Source of the DNA: Rhodobacteraceae bacterium UBA6197 | GTDB taxonomy: Bacteria > Pseudomonadota > Alphaproteobacteria > Rhodobacterales > Rhodobacteraceae | Length of the DNA: 64,000 nucleotides | Reading direction: 5' to 3' | Assembly: GCA_002422085.1 (NCBI GenBank) | Contig: DISZ01000011.1 | Coordinates: 41,768 to 105,767, forward strand | Shown: in pieces, positions 25,685 to 34,063 of the stretch | Layout: each line of letters opens with the position of its first letter | How positions within the stretch are numbered: position 1 is the first letter of the stretch | Program-made: the position numbers and the translations under genes | The notes under the pieces: generated by a model | Seen by the model: only the letters and a program-made list of their open reading frames with translations | What the model was told of the DNA's origin: nothing | The model's database searches: none

Positions 25685-26593
25685 TCAATCAGAGGTTGCG
25701 TCGTCGATCTGCTGGCGGCGGTAGGCCATGATTTCCTCTTGCACGAAGTCGCGAAAGGCCGTCACCCGGCGCGACTGGCGCAGCTCTTCCGGGTAGGCCA
25801 GAAACACCGGCACCTCGACCGACTCGATTTCGGGCAGAACACGCACAAGGTCGGGGAAGTCGGCGGTCAGATAGTCTGGCAGCACACCGATGCCGATATG
25901 GTTCAGCACCCCTTGCAGCACGCCAAAGTAGTTGTTGACCGTCAGCGTCGAGGGGATGTCATGCGCCAACAGCCGGTTTGCCAGCGCCGCCCCGGCCGAA
26001 ACCTGCGGCGTCATCGGGTTTTGACAGATCAGCCGTTGGGTGGACAGATCGTCCATATTGTTTGGGGTGCCGCTGCGCGCCAGATATTCCGGCGTGGCGT
26101 AAAGCCTCATGCGGATGTTGAGCAGGCGTTTGCGGATCAGATCGGCCTGCGAGGGTTCCTTCATGCGGATCGCCACGTCGGCTTCGCGCATCGGCAGATC
26201 CAGCACCCGCTCCTCCAGCATCAGGTCGATCTTGAGGTCGGGGTATCTGTCATAAAGCTTGATCAGCCGGGGCGCGAGCCAGAGCGTGCCAAAGCCGGTC
26301 GTGGTGGTCACCTTCAGTTCGCCAAACACCTCTTCTTCGCTGTCGCGGATGCGCGCGGCGGCGGTATCGAGCTTTTTGGCCATGGTCGAGGTGGCGTCGA
26401 ACAGAAGCTCGCCCTGTTCGGTCAGAATCAGGCCGCGCGCGTGACGGTGGAAAAGCGTGGTCCCAAGCATCTCTTCCAATGCCCTGATCTGGCGGCTGAC
26501 CGCCGATTGCGACAGGTGCAGCACGTCACCCGCATGGGTCAGCGACCCGGCATCGGCCACGGCGTGAAATATTCTGAGCTTGTCCCAATCCAT
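25685..26593 (-). CDS. LysR-family transcriptional regulator
   Basis: This is a 302-residue protein with the LysR winged helix at the N-terminus. MDWDKLRIFHAVADAGSLTH is followed by LHLSQSAVSRQIRALEEMLG (recognition helix) and TLFHRHARGLILTEQG. The rest is the type-2 periplasmic-binding-like effector domain (KVTTTTGFGTLWLAPRLI onward). The start at Met 26593 fits the family; the frame is open to 26665 but those residues are hydrophobic and unlike LysR. It is transcribed divergently from the indolepyruvate oxidoreductase gene across a 157-base AT-richer gap, so it most likely controls that gene and itself. Effector unknown. Confidence 0.93.
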   Translation of the reverse strand: MDWDKLRIFHAVADAGSLTHAGDVLHLSQSAVSRQIRALEEMLGTTLFHRHARGLILTEQGELLFDATSTMAKKLDTAAARIRDSEEEVFGELKVTTTTGFGTLWLAPRLIKLYDRYPDLKIDLMLEERVLDLPMREADVAIRMKEPSQADLIRKRLLNIRMRLYATPEYLARSGTPNNMDDLSTQRLICQNPMTPQVSAGAALANRLLAHDIPSTLTVNNYFGVLQGVLNHIGIGVLPDYLTADFPDLVRVLPEIESVEVPVFLAYPEELRQSRRVTAFRDFVQEEIMAYRRQQIDDATSD

Positions 26594-26750
26594 CGCGGTC
26601 ACTTTCCAAAAAACCAGCGGCACTATAACGAAAGTTTTCTTACATATCCCCGACAAACTTAACAAACAGGTTTCACTGAAATTTAGAGTTTGTAGGTCAG
26701 CTTTTTTGACCTATCATAGGATATGACCATTCCTGTGGGGGAGGCGCCTA
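26594..26750. promoter_or_regulatory. Divergent promoter region between LysR and indolepyruvate oxidoreductase genes
   Basis: This gap is visibly richer in A/T than the flanks (AACGAAAGTTTTCTTACATA, TTTTTTGACCTATCATAGGA). It includes TTGACC followed 4 bases later by ATAGGATATGA. AAAGTTTTC and similar dyads could be LysR operators, but no site can be assigned with certainty. Confidence 0.5.
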
Positions 26751-29700
26751 ATGGGCAGGCAGGAAATATCCTTGAATGACCGATTTGACCTGAGCAAAAG
26801 CCCGGTGCTTTTGAACGGCACGCAGGCGCTGGTGCGGCTGATGCTGATGCAGGCGGCGCGCGACCGCGCGGCGGGGCTGGACACGGCGGGCTATGTGACG
26901 GGCTATCGCGGCTCGCCGCTGGGGTCGGTCGATCTGCAGATGATGAAGGCCAAGCGCGAGCTGTCGGCGGCGCAGGTGCTGTTTCAGCCGGGGCTGAACG
27001 AAGATCTTGCGGCCACCGCGATCTGGGGCACGCAGCAGGCCGAGTTGCGCGGCGAAGGCAAACATCAGGGCGTTTTCGCGCTGTGGTATGGCAAGGGCCC
27101 CGGTGTGGACCGCACCGGTGATGTGATGCGCCATGCGAACATGGCGGGCACCTCGGCCCTGGGCGGCGTTCTCATGGCGATGGGCGATGACCACACCGGC
27201 GAATCCTCGACGGTGCTGCATCAGTCGGATTGGGCGATGGTCGATGCCTATATGCCGGTGATTTCGCCCGCCGGGGTGCAGGAAATTCTGGACCTCGGGC
27301 TTTATGGCTTTGCGCTGTCGCGCTTTGCCGGAGTCTGGGTCGGGCTGAAGACGATGAAGGACACCGTCGAGGCGACGGCGGTGGTCGAGGGCGATCCGCT
27401 GCGGTTGCAGTTCGTGTCGCCCGATTTTGCGATGCCGCCGGGCGGGCTGAATATCCGGCTGGGCGATACGCCGGTCGCGCAAGAAGCGCGGATGATTGAT
27501 TACAAGCGCTTCGCCGCCGAGGCCTTTGCCCGCGCCAACCGGATTGACCGGCGGATGCACGGCCAGGCGGGCGCCAAGATCGGCTTTGTGGCGGCGGGCA
27601 AGAACTGGCTGGATCTGGTGCATGCGTTGGCGCTTCTGGGGATCGACGAGGCCGAGGCCGCACGGCTGGGGATCACCACCTGGAAAGTGGCGCAGACCTT
27701 CCCGATGGACATGAAGTCCTTTGCCGAATGGGCCGAAGGACTGGATCTGATCGTCGTGGTCGAGGAAAAGCGCAAACTGATCGAGGTGCAGGTCAAGGAG
27801 GCGATCTTTGACAACCGCCGGGGCCGCCGGGTCTATGGCTGGAAACACGCGGTGACCGGCGAAGAGCTGTTCCCGACGCGCTATGCGCTGGACCCGGTGA
27901 TGATTGCCGAAAAGATCGGCGGAGTGTTGATCGAGGAAGGCCGCGGCACCGATGCGGTCAAGGCCGGGCTGGCCGCCATCGCCGAGGCGCGCCGGGCCGA
28001 CAACGCACCCGAAATCGCCGTCCGCACGCCGTGGTTCTGTTCGGGCTGCCCGCATAACAGCTCGACCAGACTGCCCGAGGGCGCGCGCGCCTATGCCGGG
28101 ATCGGCTGTCACTACATGGTGCAATGGATGGACCGCGACACCAACGGCTTTACCCATATGGGTGGCGAGGGCGCCAACTGGATTGGCGAGGCGCCATTTT
28201 CCACCCGCCCGCATGTGTTTCAAAACCTTGGCGACGGCACCTATAACCACTCGGGGGTGCAGGCGATCCGGGCGGCGTTGGCGGCAAAGACCAACATCAC
28301 CTACAAGATCCTGTTCAATGACGCCGTGGCAATGACCGGCGGTCAGCAGAACGAGGGCGGCCTGACCGCGCCGCAAATCGTGCGGGAAATCAAGGCGATG
28401 GGGGTGCATCCGATCGCCGTGGTGTTCGATGCGAAAGAGGAAGTCGATCTGCGCGACTTTCCGTCGGGTGTCGAGGTGCATGAACGTGCCGACCTGATGC
28501 CGGTGCAAGAGCGCCTTGCCAAGGCACCGGGGGTTTCGGCGATCGTCTATATTCAGACCTGCGCCGCCGAAAAGCGCCGCCGCCGCAAGCGTGGCACCTT
28601 TCCCGACCCCGACAAGCGGGTGTTCATCAATACCGATGTCTGCGAAGGCTGCGGCGATTGCGGGGTGCAGTCGAACTGCGTGTCGCTGGTGCCGGTCGAG
28701 ACGGAATTCGGCATCAAGCGCGCGGTGGACCAGTCGTCGTGCAACAAGGACTATTCCTGCATCAAGGGGTTTTGCCCCTCGTTCGTGACGCTGTCGGGGG
28801 CGGTGGTGAAAAAGGCGGCGACCGCCGATGTGGTGCTGCCCGATCTGCCGGAACCGACGCTGCCGACCATTTCGGGCACCCATAACGTGGTGATTACCGG
28901 GGTGGGTGGCACCGGCGTGGTGACGGTGGGCGCGGTGCTGGCGATGGCGGCGCATATCGACGGCAAGGGCGCCGGGATGATGGAGATGGCCGGTCTGGCG
29001 CAAAAGGGCGGTGCGGTGCATATCCATCTGCGGCTGGCCAATGCGCCGGCCGATATTTCTGCGATTCGCGTTGCTGTGGGCGAGGCCGACTGCATGATCG
29101 GCGGCGATCTGGTGGTGACGGCGGGTGCAAAGACGCTGGGCCTGATGCGCAAGGGGCGCACCGGCGCGGTGGTCAACAGCCACGAAATCGTCACCGGAGA
29201 ATTCACCCGGAACCGCGATTTTCGGCTACCCGCCGACCGTCTGCGGCTGTCGCTTGAGGCGCGGCTGGGCGATCGGGTCGCGTTTTTCGATGCCTCGGAA
29301 CTGACGCGCCGGGTGCTGGGCGACAGTATCTATTCGAACATGGCGGTGCTGGGGGCGGCGTGGCAGCAGGGCCTGTTGCCGCTGACGCGCGAGGCGATCT
29401 TGCGTTCGATTGCACTGAATGGCGCCGGGGTCGAGGCCAATACCCGCGCCTTCGATCTGGGCCGCTGGGCGGTTGCCTTTCCCGACGAGGCCGCGCGCGT
29501 GCTGGCACCCGCGGCCGCCACCGATCCGGTCGATCCGATTGCAAGCCGCGCGGCGCACCTTGTGCTTTATCAGGACGAGGCCCTGGCCGAACGCTACCAC
29601 AACTTTGTCGCGCGCGCGTCTGCGTCGCTGCGCGTGGCGGTCGCCAAGGGGTATCACAAGCTCTTGGCCTACAAGGACGAATACGAGGTGGCCCGGCTGC

Positions 29701-30149
29701 ACCTTGCCACCGCCGAAAAGGCCCGCGCCGAGTTTGGCGGCAATTTCAGGATGACCTACCATCTGGCACCACCGATTCTGGCGGGCAAGGGCCCGGACGG
29801 GCGGCCCCGCAAACGCGCCTTCGGGCCGTGGATGGGGCCGGTGTTCCGGATTCTGGCCAAGGGCAAGGTGCTGCGCGGCACCCGTTTTGACCCCTTCGCC
29901 CGTTTTGCCGAACGTCGGATGGAGCGCGCGTTGATCGCCCAATACGAGGCCGATATGGCCGAGGTGCTGCCCGCCGTGACCCCCGCGACCGAGGCCATCG
30001 CCCGCGAACTGGCCGAACTGCCTCTGGCGATCCGCGGCTTTGGCCCGGTCAAGGAGGCCTCGGCCAAGGCCGCCGCCAAGCGACGCGCCGATCTGCTGGC
30101 GGCGTTTCGGGCCGGAGGCAGCCCGCAACAAAGCATGGCCGCCAAGTAA
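26751..30149 (+). CDS. Single-chain indolepyruvate ferredoxin oxidoreductase
   Basis: This is a 1132-residue enzyme that joins the IorA- and IorB-type subunits. It would oxidatively decarboxylate aryl pyruvates (indole-, phenyl-pyruvate) to acyl-CoA with ferredoxin as acceptor, using thiamine diphosphate. The N-terminal pyrimidine-binding part has GYVTGYRGSPLGSVD and NEDLAATAIWGTQQ. A Cys pair lies in WFCSGCPHNSSTRLPEGA and IGCHYMVQWM. The ThDP motif region is GDGTYNHSGVQAIRAA to FNDAVAMTGGQ (about 494-530). The [4Fe-4S] segment is DVCEGCGDCGVQSNC (about 629-643). The gamma-like domain has ITGVGGTGVVTVGAVLAMAA, and the tail is a DUF6537-like region. It is divergent from the LysR gene. Confidence 0.95.
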   Translation: MGRQEISLNDRFDLSKSPVLLNGTQALVRLMLMQAARDRAAGLDTAGYVTGYRGSPLGSVDLQMMKAKRELSAAQVLFQPGLNEDLAATAIWGTQQAELRGEGKHQGVFALWYGKGPGVDRTGDVMRHANMAGTSALGGVLMAMGDDHTGESSTVLHQSDWAMVDAYMPVISPAGVQEILDLGLYGFALSRFAGVWVGLKTMKDTVEATAVVEGDPLRLQFVSPDFAMPPGGLNIRLGDTPVAQEARMIDYKRFAAEAFARANRIDRRMHGQAGAKIGFVAAGKNWLDLVHALALLGIDEAEAARLGITTWKVAQTFPMDMKSFAEWAEGLDLIVVVEEKRKLIEVQVKEAIFDNRRGRRVYGWKHAVTGEELFPTRYALDPVMIAEKIGGVLIEEGRGTDAVKAGLAAIAEARRADNAPEIAVRTPWFCSGCPHNSSTRLPEGARAYAGIGCHYMVQWMDRDTNGFTHMGGEGANWIGEAPFSTRPHVFQNLGDGTYNHSGVQAIRAALAAKTNITYKILFNDAVAMTGGQQNEGGLTAPQIVREIKAMGVHPIAVVFDAKEEVDLRDFPSGVEVHERADLMPVQERLAKAPGVSAIVYIQTCAAEKRRRRKRGTFPDPDKRVFINTDVCEGCGDCGVQSNCVSLVPVETEFGIKRAVDQSSCNKDYSCIKGFCPSFVTLSGAVVKKAATADVVLPDLPEPTLPTISGTHNVVITGVGGTGVVTVGAVLAMAAHIDGKGAGMMEMAGLAQKGGAVHIHLRLANAPADISAIRVAVGEADCMIGGDLVVTAGAKTLGLMRKGRTGAVVNSHEIVTGEFTRNRDFRLPADRLRLSLEARLGDRVAFFDASELTRRVLGDSIYSNMAVLGAAWQQGLLPLTREAILRSIALNGAGVEANTRAFDLGRWAVAFPDEAARVLAPAAATDPVDPIASRAAHLVLYQDEALAERYHNFVARASASLRVAVAKGYHKLLAYKDEYEVARLHLATAEKARAEFGGNFRMTYHLAPPILAGKGPDGRPRKRAFGPWMGPVFRILAKGKVLRGTRFDPFARFAERRMERALIAQYEADMAEVLPAVTPATEAIARELAELPLAIRGFGPVKEASAKAAAKRRADLLAAFRAGGSPQQSMAAK

Positions 30150-30197
30150 GAATCGGGCGTTTATCTTCCGCTGAAGGGGGCTTATGACAAGGGCAAG

Positions 30198-30217
30198 GCC
30201 CCGCAGGAAAGCGGGGC
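30198..30217. terminator. Hairpin between indolepyruvate oxidoreductase and murI
   Basis: GCCCCGC-AGGAAA-GCGGGGC forms a perfect seven-pair stem in the 92-base gap. No T run follows, so this may be a terminator or attenuator-like structure just before the murI ribosome site. Confidence 0.45.
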
Positions 30218-30241
30218 ACCCTTCGCGGGCAGGAGGCCGGA

Positions 30242-31054
30242 ATGGCGGTTGGTGTTTTCGATAGCGGCTTGGGTGGCTTGACGGTCTACGAAGCGGTGGC
30301 CAAGCGGCTGCCGGATGTGGCCTTTGTCTATTACGGCGACAATGCCCACGCGCCCTACGGGGTGCGCGACAGCGACGATATCTTCGCGCTGACCTGCCGT
30401 GGTGTCGAACGGCTTTGGGAGGAAGGGTGCGATCTGGTGATTCTCGCCTGCAACACCGCCTCGGCGGCGGCGTTGAAGCGGATGCAGGAAACCTGGGTGC
30501 CCGGCGACAAGCGGGTCCTCGGGGTCTTCGTTCCCCTGATCGAGGCCCTGACCGAACGGCAATGGGGCGACAATTCCCCCCCGCGCGAGGTGGCCGTCAA
30601 GCATGTGGCGCTGTTTGCGACGCCGGCAACGGTGTCGAGCCGGGCGTTCCAGCGCGAACTCGCGTTCCGTGCGATCGGGGTGGATGTCGAGGCGCAACCC
30701 TGCGGCGGCGTCGTCGATGCGATCGAGCAGGGCGACGAGATCCTGGCCGAGGCACTGGTGAACAGCCATGTCGAGGCGCTGAAGCGCCGAATGCCGCACC
30801 CGCAGGCGGCGATCTTGGGCTGCACCCATTACCCCTTGATGCAAAAGGTTTTTCAATCCGCCCTTGGTGCGGATGTCACGGTCTTCAGTCAGGCCAATCT
30901 GGTCGCTGACAGCCTTGCCGACTATCTGACCCGGCACCCCGAGCTTCGTGGTGCAGGCCTGCAGTCGAAATATCTGACCACCGGCGACCCGGCCTCGGTT
31001 TCCAATCATGCGACGCAGTTCTTGCGCCGCGGTATCCGCTTTGAAGCGGCCTGA
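30242..31054 (+). CDS. murI: Glutamate racemase
   Basis: MurI makes D-glutamate for peptidoglycan. The protein is 270 residues, as usual. The N-terminus MAVGVFDSGLGGLTVYEAV carries the family's DSGxGGL motif. YYGDNAHAPYG and the two catalytic cysteines are present, in LACNTASAA (about residue 70) and LGCTHYPL (about 194). GCAGGAGG lies six bases before the ATG. It is the first of a run of same-strand genes (argC, ccmE, lysis genes, ccmF, ccmH), but about 180 bases separate it from argC, so a shared transcript is not certain. Confidence 0.96.
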   Translation: MAVGVFDSGLGGLTVYEAVAKRLPDVAFVYYGDNAHAPYGVRDSDDIFALTCRGVERLWEEGCDLVILACNTASAAALKRMQETWVPGDKRVLGVFVPLIEALTERQWGDNSPPREVAVKHVALFATPATVSSRAFQRELAFRAIGVDVEAQPCGGVVDAIEQGDEILAEALVNSHVEALKRRMPHPQAAILGCTHYPLMQKVFQSALGADVTVFSQANLVADSLADYLTRHPELRGAGLQSKYLTTGDPASVSNHATQFLRRGIRFEAA

Positions 31055-31237
31055 CGCGGCTCTGCGCACCTTTGGATGCGTACCGCGAAAGTCGTTCGAA
31101 ATTGGTGCCGACCGATGGACCGAGGCGCGCCGATCGCGCGGAGGGCCACGGCTTTGCCGCAGCGGCGCCGGGCAACAAACCTCTTGCATGAGACTTTTCC
31201 CTCCGGCATCTGAAACGCGACCATGAGGAAGCGGACC

Positions 31238-32266
31238 ATGACCCAGAACATCGCCATACTCGGGGCCTCGGGCTATACCGGGGCCGAGCTTGTCAGGCTG
31301 ATCGCCACCCATCCCAGCATGCGCATCACGGCGCTGTCGGGCGACCGCAAGGCGGGGATGGCGATGGGCGACGTCTTTCCGCATCTGCGTCACCTGCCGC
31401 TACCGACGCTGCAAAAGATCGAAGAGATCGACTTTTCAACCGTCGATCTGGCCTTTTGTGCCTTGCCGCACGCGACCAGCCAGGCGGTGATTGCCGCGCT
31501 GCCGGGGGATCTCAGGGTGGTGGACCTGTCGGCCGATTTCCGGCTGCGCGATCCGGCGGCCTATGAGAAATGGTATGGCAAGCCGCATTCGGCGCTCGAA
31601 TTGCAGCGCGAGGCGGTCTACGGCCTGACCGAGTTCTACCGCGAACAGATTCGCGCCGCGCGGCTGGTGGCGGGCACCGGCTGCAACGCGGCGGCCGGTC
31701 AATACGCGCTGCGGCCCCTGATTTCGGCCGGGGTGATCGACCTTGACGAGATTGTGATTGACCTCAAGGCAGGGGTGTCGGGTGCCGGGCGCAGCCTCAA
31801 GGAAAACCTGCTTCACGCCGAGCTGTCGGGCGGCACCATGCCCTATTCGGCCGGCGGCACGCATCGCCACCTTGGCGAATTCGATCAGGAATTCAGCATG
31901 TTGGCGGGACGCGAAGTGCAAGTTCAGTTCACCCCGCATCTGATGCCGTTCAACCGCGGCATTCTGGCGACGGTCTATGTGCGCGGTGACGCTGGGCAAA
32001 TCCACGCGACGCTGGCCTCGGCCTATGCCGACGAGCCGTTCTTGCAGGTGCTACCCATTGGCGCACTCCCCTCGACACGCTCGATTGCGGGGTCCAATTT
32101 CGTGCATATCGGTGTTGTCGCGGACCGGATTGCCGGGCGCGCGCTGGTGATTGTGGCGCTGGACAACTTGACCAAGGGCTCTAGCGGACAGGCATTGCAA
32201 AACGCCAACCTGATGTTGGGGAATGACGAAACCGCCGGGCTGATGCTGGCCCCGGTGTTCCCGTAA
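31238..32266 (+). CDS. argC: N-acetyl-gamma-glutamyl-phosphate reductase
   Basis: ArgC reduces N-acetylglutamyl phosphate to the semialdehyde in arginine synthesis with NADPH. From the ATG at 31238 it is 342 residues. It starts with the nucleotide-binding TQNIAILGASGYTGAELVRL. The catalytic cysteine is in GTGCNAAAGQYAL (about residue 149), and the GAGRSLKENLLHAEL and HRHLGEFDQE segments follow. An ATG at 31223 adds five residues, but GAGGAAG lies just before 31238, so the latter is the better start. ccmE follows nine bases after the stop. Confidence 0.95.
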   Translation: MTQNIAILGASGYTGAELVRLIATHPSMRITALSGDRKAGMAMGDVFPHLRHLPLPTLQKIEEIDFSTVDLAFCALPHATSQAVIAALPGDLRVVDLSADFRLRDPAAYEKWYGKPHSALELQREAVYGLTEFYREQIRAARLVAGTGCNAAAGQYALRPLISAGVIDLDEIVIDLKAGVSGAGRSLKENLLHAELSGGTMPYSAGGTHRHLGEFDQEFSMLAGREVQVQFTPHLMPFNRGILATVYVRGDAGQIHATLASAYADEPFLQVLPIGALPSTRSIAGSNFVHIGVVADRIAGRALVIVALDNLTKGSSGQALQNANLMLGNDETAGLMLAPVFP

Positions 32267-32275
32267 GGAGAGACG

Positions 32276-32719
32276 ATGAAGAGCCTCAAGAAGAAGCGCC
32301 GGATTCAGGTTCTGCTGGTAGCAGCACTGGCGCTGGTGCTTTCAACCGCGCTGATCGGGTATGCGATGCGCGACGGGATCAACTTCTTCCGCTCACCAAC
32401 GCAGGTTGTGCAGGATCCACCGAAACCGGGCGAGACGTTCCGCATCGGCGGGCTGGTCGAGACCGGCACCCTCAAGCGCGGCAGCAGCGAGGTCGTCACC
32501 TTCAGCGTCACCGATGGCGGGGCGACGATCCCGGTGCGCTTTTCGGGCGTTCTGCCCGACCTCTTCGCCGAGAATCAGGGCATGATCGGCACCGGCAAGA
32601 TGGAGGGTGAAACCTTCGTGGCCGAGGAAATTCTGGCCAAGCATGACGAAAGCTACATGCCCAAAGAGGTGATCGACGCGCTGAAGGAACAGGGCGTCTA
32701 TCAAGACCCGAACAGCTGA
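32276..32719 (+). CDS. ccmE: Cytochrome c maturation heme chaperone CcmE
   Basis: CcmE is a membrane-anchored periplasmic chaperone that carries heme covalently on a histidine and passes it to CcmF. The protein is 147 residues. It has a basic N-terminus (MKSLKKKRR), a single membrane helix (about 11-30), an OB-fold domain with FRIGGLVETGTLKRG and FSGVLPDLFAENQGMIGTG, and the heme-binding LAKHDESYMP (His123, Tyr127). GGAGAGACG precedes the ATG. Its partners ccmF and ccmH lie downstream, interrupted by two lysis genes. Confidence 0.96.
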   Translation: MKSLKKKRRIQVLLVAALALVLSTALIGYAMRDGINFFRSPTQVVQDPPKPGETFRIGGLVETGTLKRGSSEVVTFSVTDGGATIPVRFSGVLPDLFAENQGMIGTGKMEGETFVAEEILAKHDESYMPKEVIDALKEQGVYQDPNS

Positions 32720-32791
32720 GCGCACGCCCCTTTGGCGTGGCGTTAACGCAAGATGGCGGATTTTGCCTTGGGGAGCCAAGGGGAAACCGCC

Positions 32792-33403
32792 ATGCAGACC
32801 GTTCAGGAAATTGCCAAGCAGATTGTCGCCCGTGAAGGCGGCTATGTGAACGACCCCGCCGATCCGGGCGGGGCGACGAAATATGGCGTGACATTGGGCA
32901 CGCTTCAGCGGCTGGGGCTTGATCTGACCCATGACGGCCGCGTGACCGAGGCCGATGTGCGCGCGCTGACCCGCGCCAAGGCCGAAGAGATCTTTGTCAA
33001 ACACTACTTCGAGGCGCCGGGGCTGGCCGGGCTTCCGGTGCCGCTACAGCCATCGGTATTCGACATGTATGTGAACTCTGGCGCCAATGCGGTGCGGGTG
33101 CTGCAACGGCTGCTGATCGACATGGGGTATGATCTCGAGGTGGATGGCGTGCTGGGTCCGCTCAGCCTGCGCGCGGCCCATGCGGCGATGGCCGCGGCGC
33201 CCGCGCATCTGGTCGATGCTTACGGCATTGCCCGGCGCAACTATTACTACGCGCTGGCCGATGCCCGCCCCGCCAGTCGCAAATATGCCCGCACGCGCGA
33301 CGGTGGCAAAGGCGGCTGGATCCGGCGCGCCGAAGAATTCATCTCGCCCCGGTTTCATCTGACCGAGGCTGAACACCACGCACGGGTGGCGGCATGGGCT
33401 TGA
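32792..33403 (+). CDS. GH108-family endolysin (gene-transfer-agent type)
   Basis: This is a 203-residue peptidoglycan hydrolase. The N-terminal GH108 domain starts MQTVQEIAKQIVAREGGYVN with the catalytic glutamate in REGGY. DPGGATKYGVTLGT follows, then a peptidoglycan-binding-type C-terminal part (INSGANAVRVLQ-like segment and DGVLGPLSLRAA). An earlier in-frame ATG at 32753 would add 13 residues; the family begins at MQTVQE, so 32792 is chosen. It overlaps the holin gene by ten bases. The pair matches the endolysin-holin cassette that lyses the producer cell for gene transfer agent release in Rhodobacter capsulatus, where it lies apart from the GTA structural cluster. No signal peptide is visible, consistent with holin-dependent export. 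Confidence 0.88.
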   Translation: MQTVQEIAKQIVAREGGYVNDPADPGGATKYGVTLGTLQRLGLDLTHDGRVTEADVRALTRAKAEEIFVKHYFEAPGLAGLPVPLQPSVFDMYVNSGANAVRVLQRLLIDMGYDLEVDGVLGPLSLRAAHAAMAAAPAHLVDAYGIARRNYYYALADARPASRKYARTRDGGKGGWIRRAEEFISPRFHLTEAEHHARVAAWA

Positions 33404-33891
33404 TTGACAAGATCATCGGCGGCTCTGCCGCGACCACGGCACTGGGCAATGCCGCGATCGGTCTGGCCGAGGTCTTGACCCCCAACGCGACCAAGAAGAT
33501 GGAGGCCGCGCAGGCCGCCTATATCGCCGCGCTGGATGAACACGGGGCTGAATTCCAGTATCTGCGCCCCGGTTGGTTCGACCGTTTCGTCAACGGTCTG
33601 AACCGCCTGCCGCGTCCGATGCTGGCACTGGGCACCCTGGGCCTGTTCATTTCGGCGATGGTGGACCCGATCACCTTCGCCGAACGGATGATCGGGCTGG
33701 GCTATGTGCCCGAGCCGCTCTGGTGGCTCTTGGGCGCGATCGTCAGCTTCTATTTCGGGGCGCGCGAAACGCATTATTTCCGCACCCGGTCGCTGACCAC
33801 GCCCGCTGTGCGGGCCGCTCAGGGCGGCGGCCTCGCGCCCGACTCCGCAAACCCTGCGCTGAACGAATGGCGCGATGCCCAGCCGGATTGA
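33394..33891 (+). CDS. Holin-family protein (GTA_holin_3TM type)
   Basis: This is a 165-residue membrane protein starting MGLIDKIIGGSAATTALGNA. Membrane segments are at about 74-92 (PMLALGTLGLFISAMV) and 106-123 (PLWWLLGAIVSFYFGARE), preceded by an amphipathic region. RPGWFDRFVNGLNRLPRP is typical of the GTA-associated holin family. The start lies within the end of the endolysin gene, so the two are translationally coupled. With the endolysin it should permit lysis of the cell. A dispersed repeat with a GC hairpin follows directly after the stop, before ccmF, which separates the lysis pair from the housekeeping genes. Confidence 0.85.
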   Translation: MGLIDKIIGGSAATTALGNAAIGLAEVLTPNATKKMEAAQAAYIAALDEHGAEFQYLRPGWFDRFVNGLNRLPRPMLALGTLGLFISAMVDPITFAERMIGLGYVPEPLWWLLGAIVSFYFGARETHYFRTRSLTTPAVRAAQGGGLAPDSANPALNEWRDAQPD

Positions 33892-33893
33892 AC

Positions 33894-33974
33894 GGGCTTC
33901 TTTTTGGCAGAAATACTCTCGGGGGGGGGCGCCGCCCCTGACAGGGGCGGCGTGGGGGGGCAGACAGCCCCCCT
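33894..33974. repeat. Dispersed repeat arm plus GC hairpin after the holin gene
   Basis: GGGCTTCTTTTTGGCAGAAA then TACTCTCG runs into nine G, then GCCGCCCCTG-ACAGGGGCGGC (a perfect stem) and GGGGGGGCAGACAGCCCCCC. It lies immediately after the holin stop and before the ccmF promoter region. Confidence 0.75.
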
Positions 33975-34063
33975 TTCATCACCTCCGCGACAACATCGCG
34001 CATCCCCATTGGCCCCGACCTCGCATCGGACTATGATCTCCCCCGCGAACAGGAGGATGCGAG

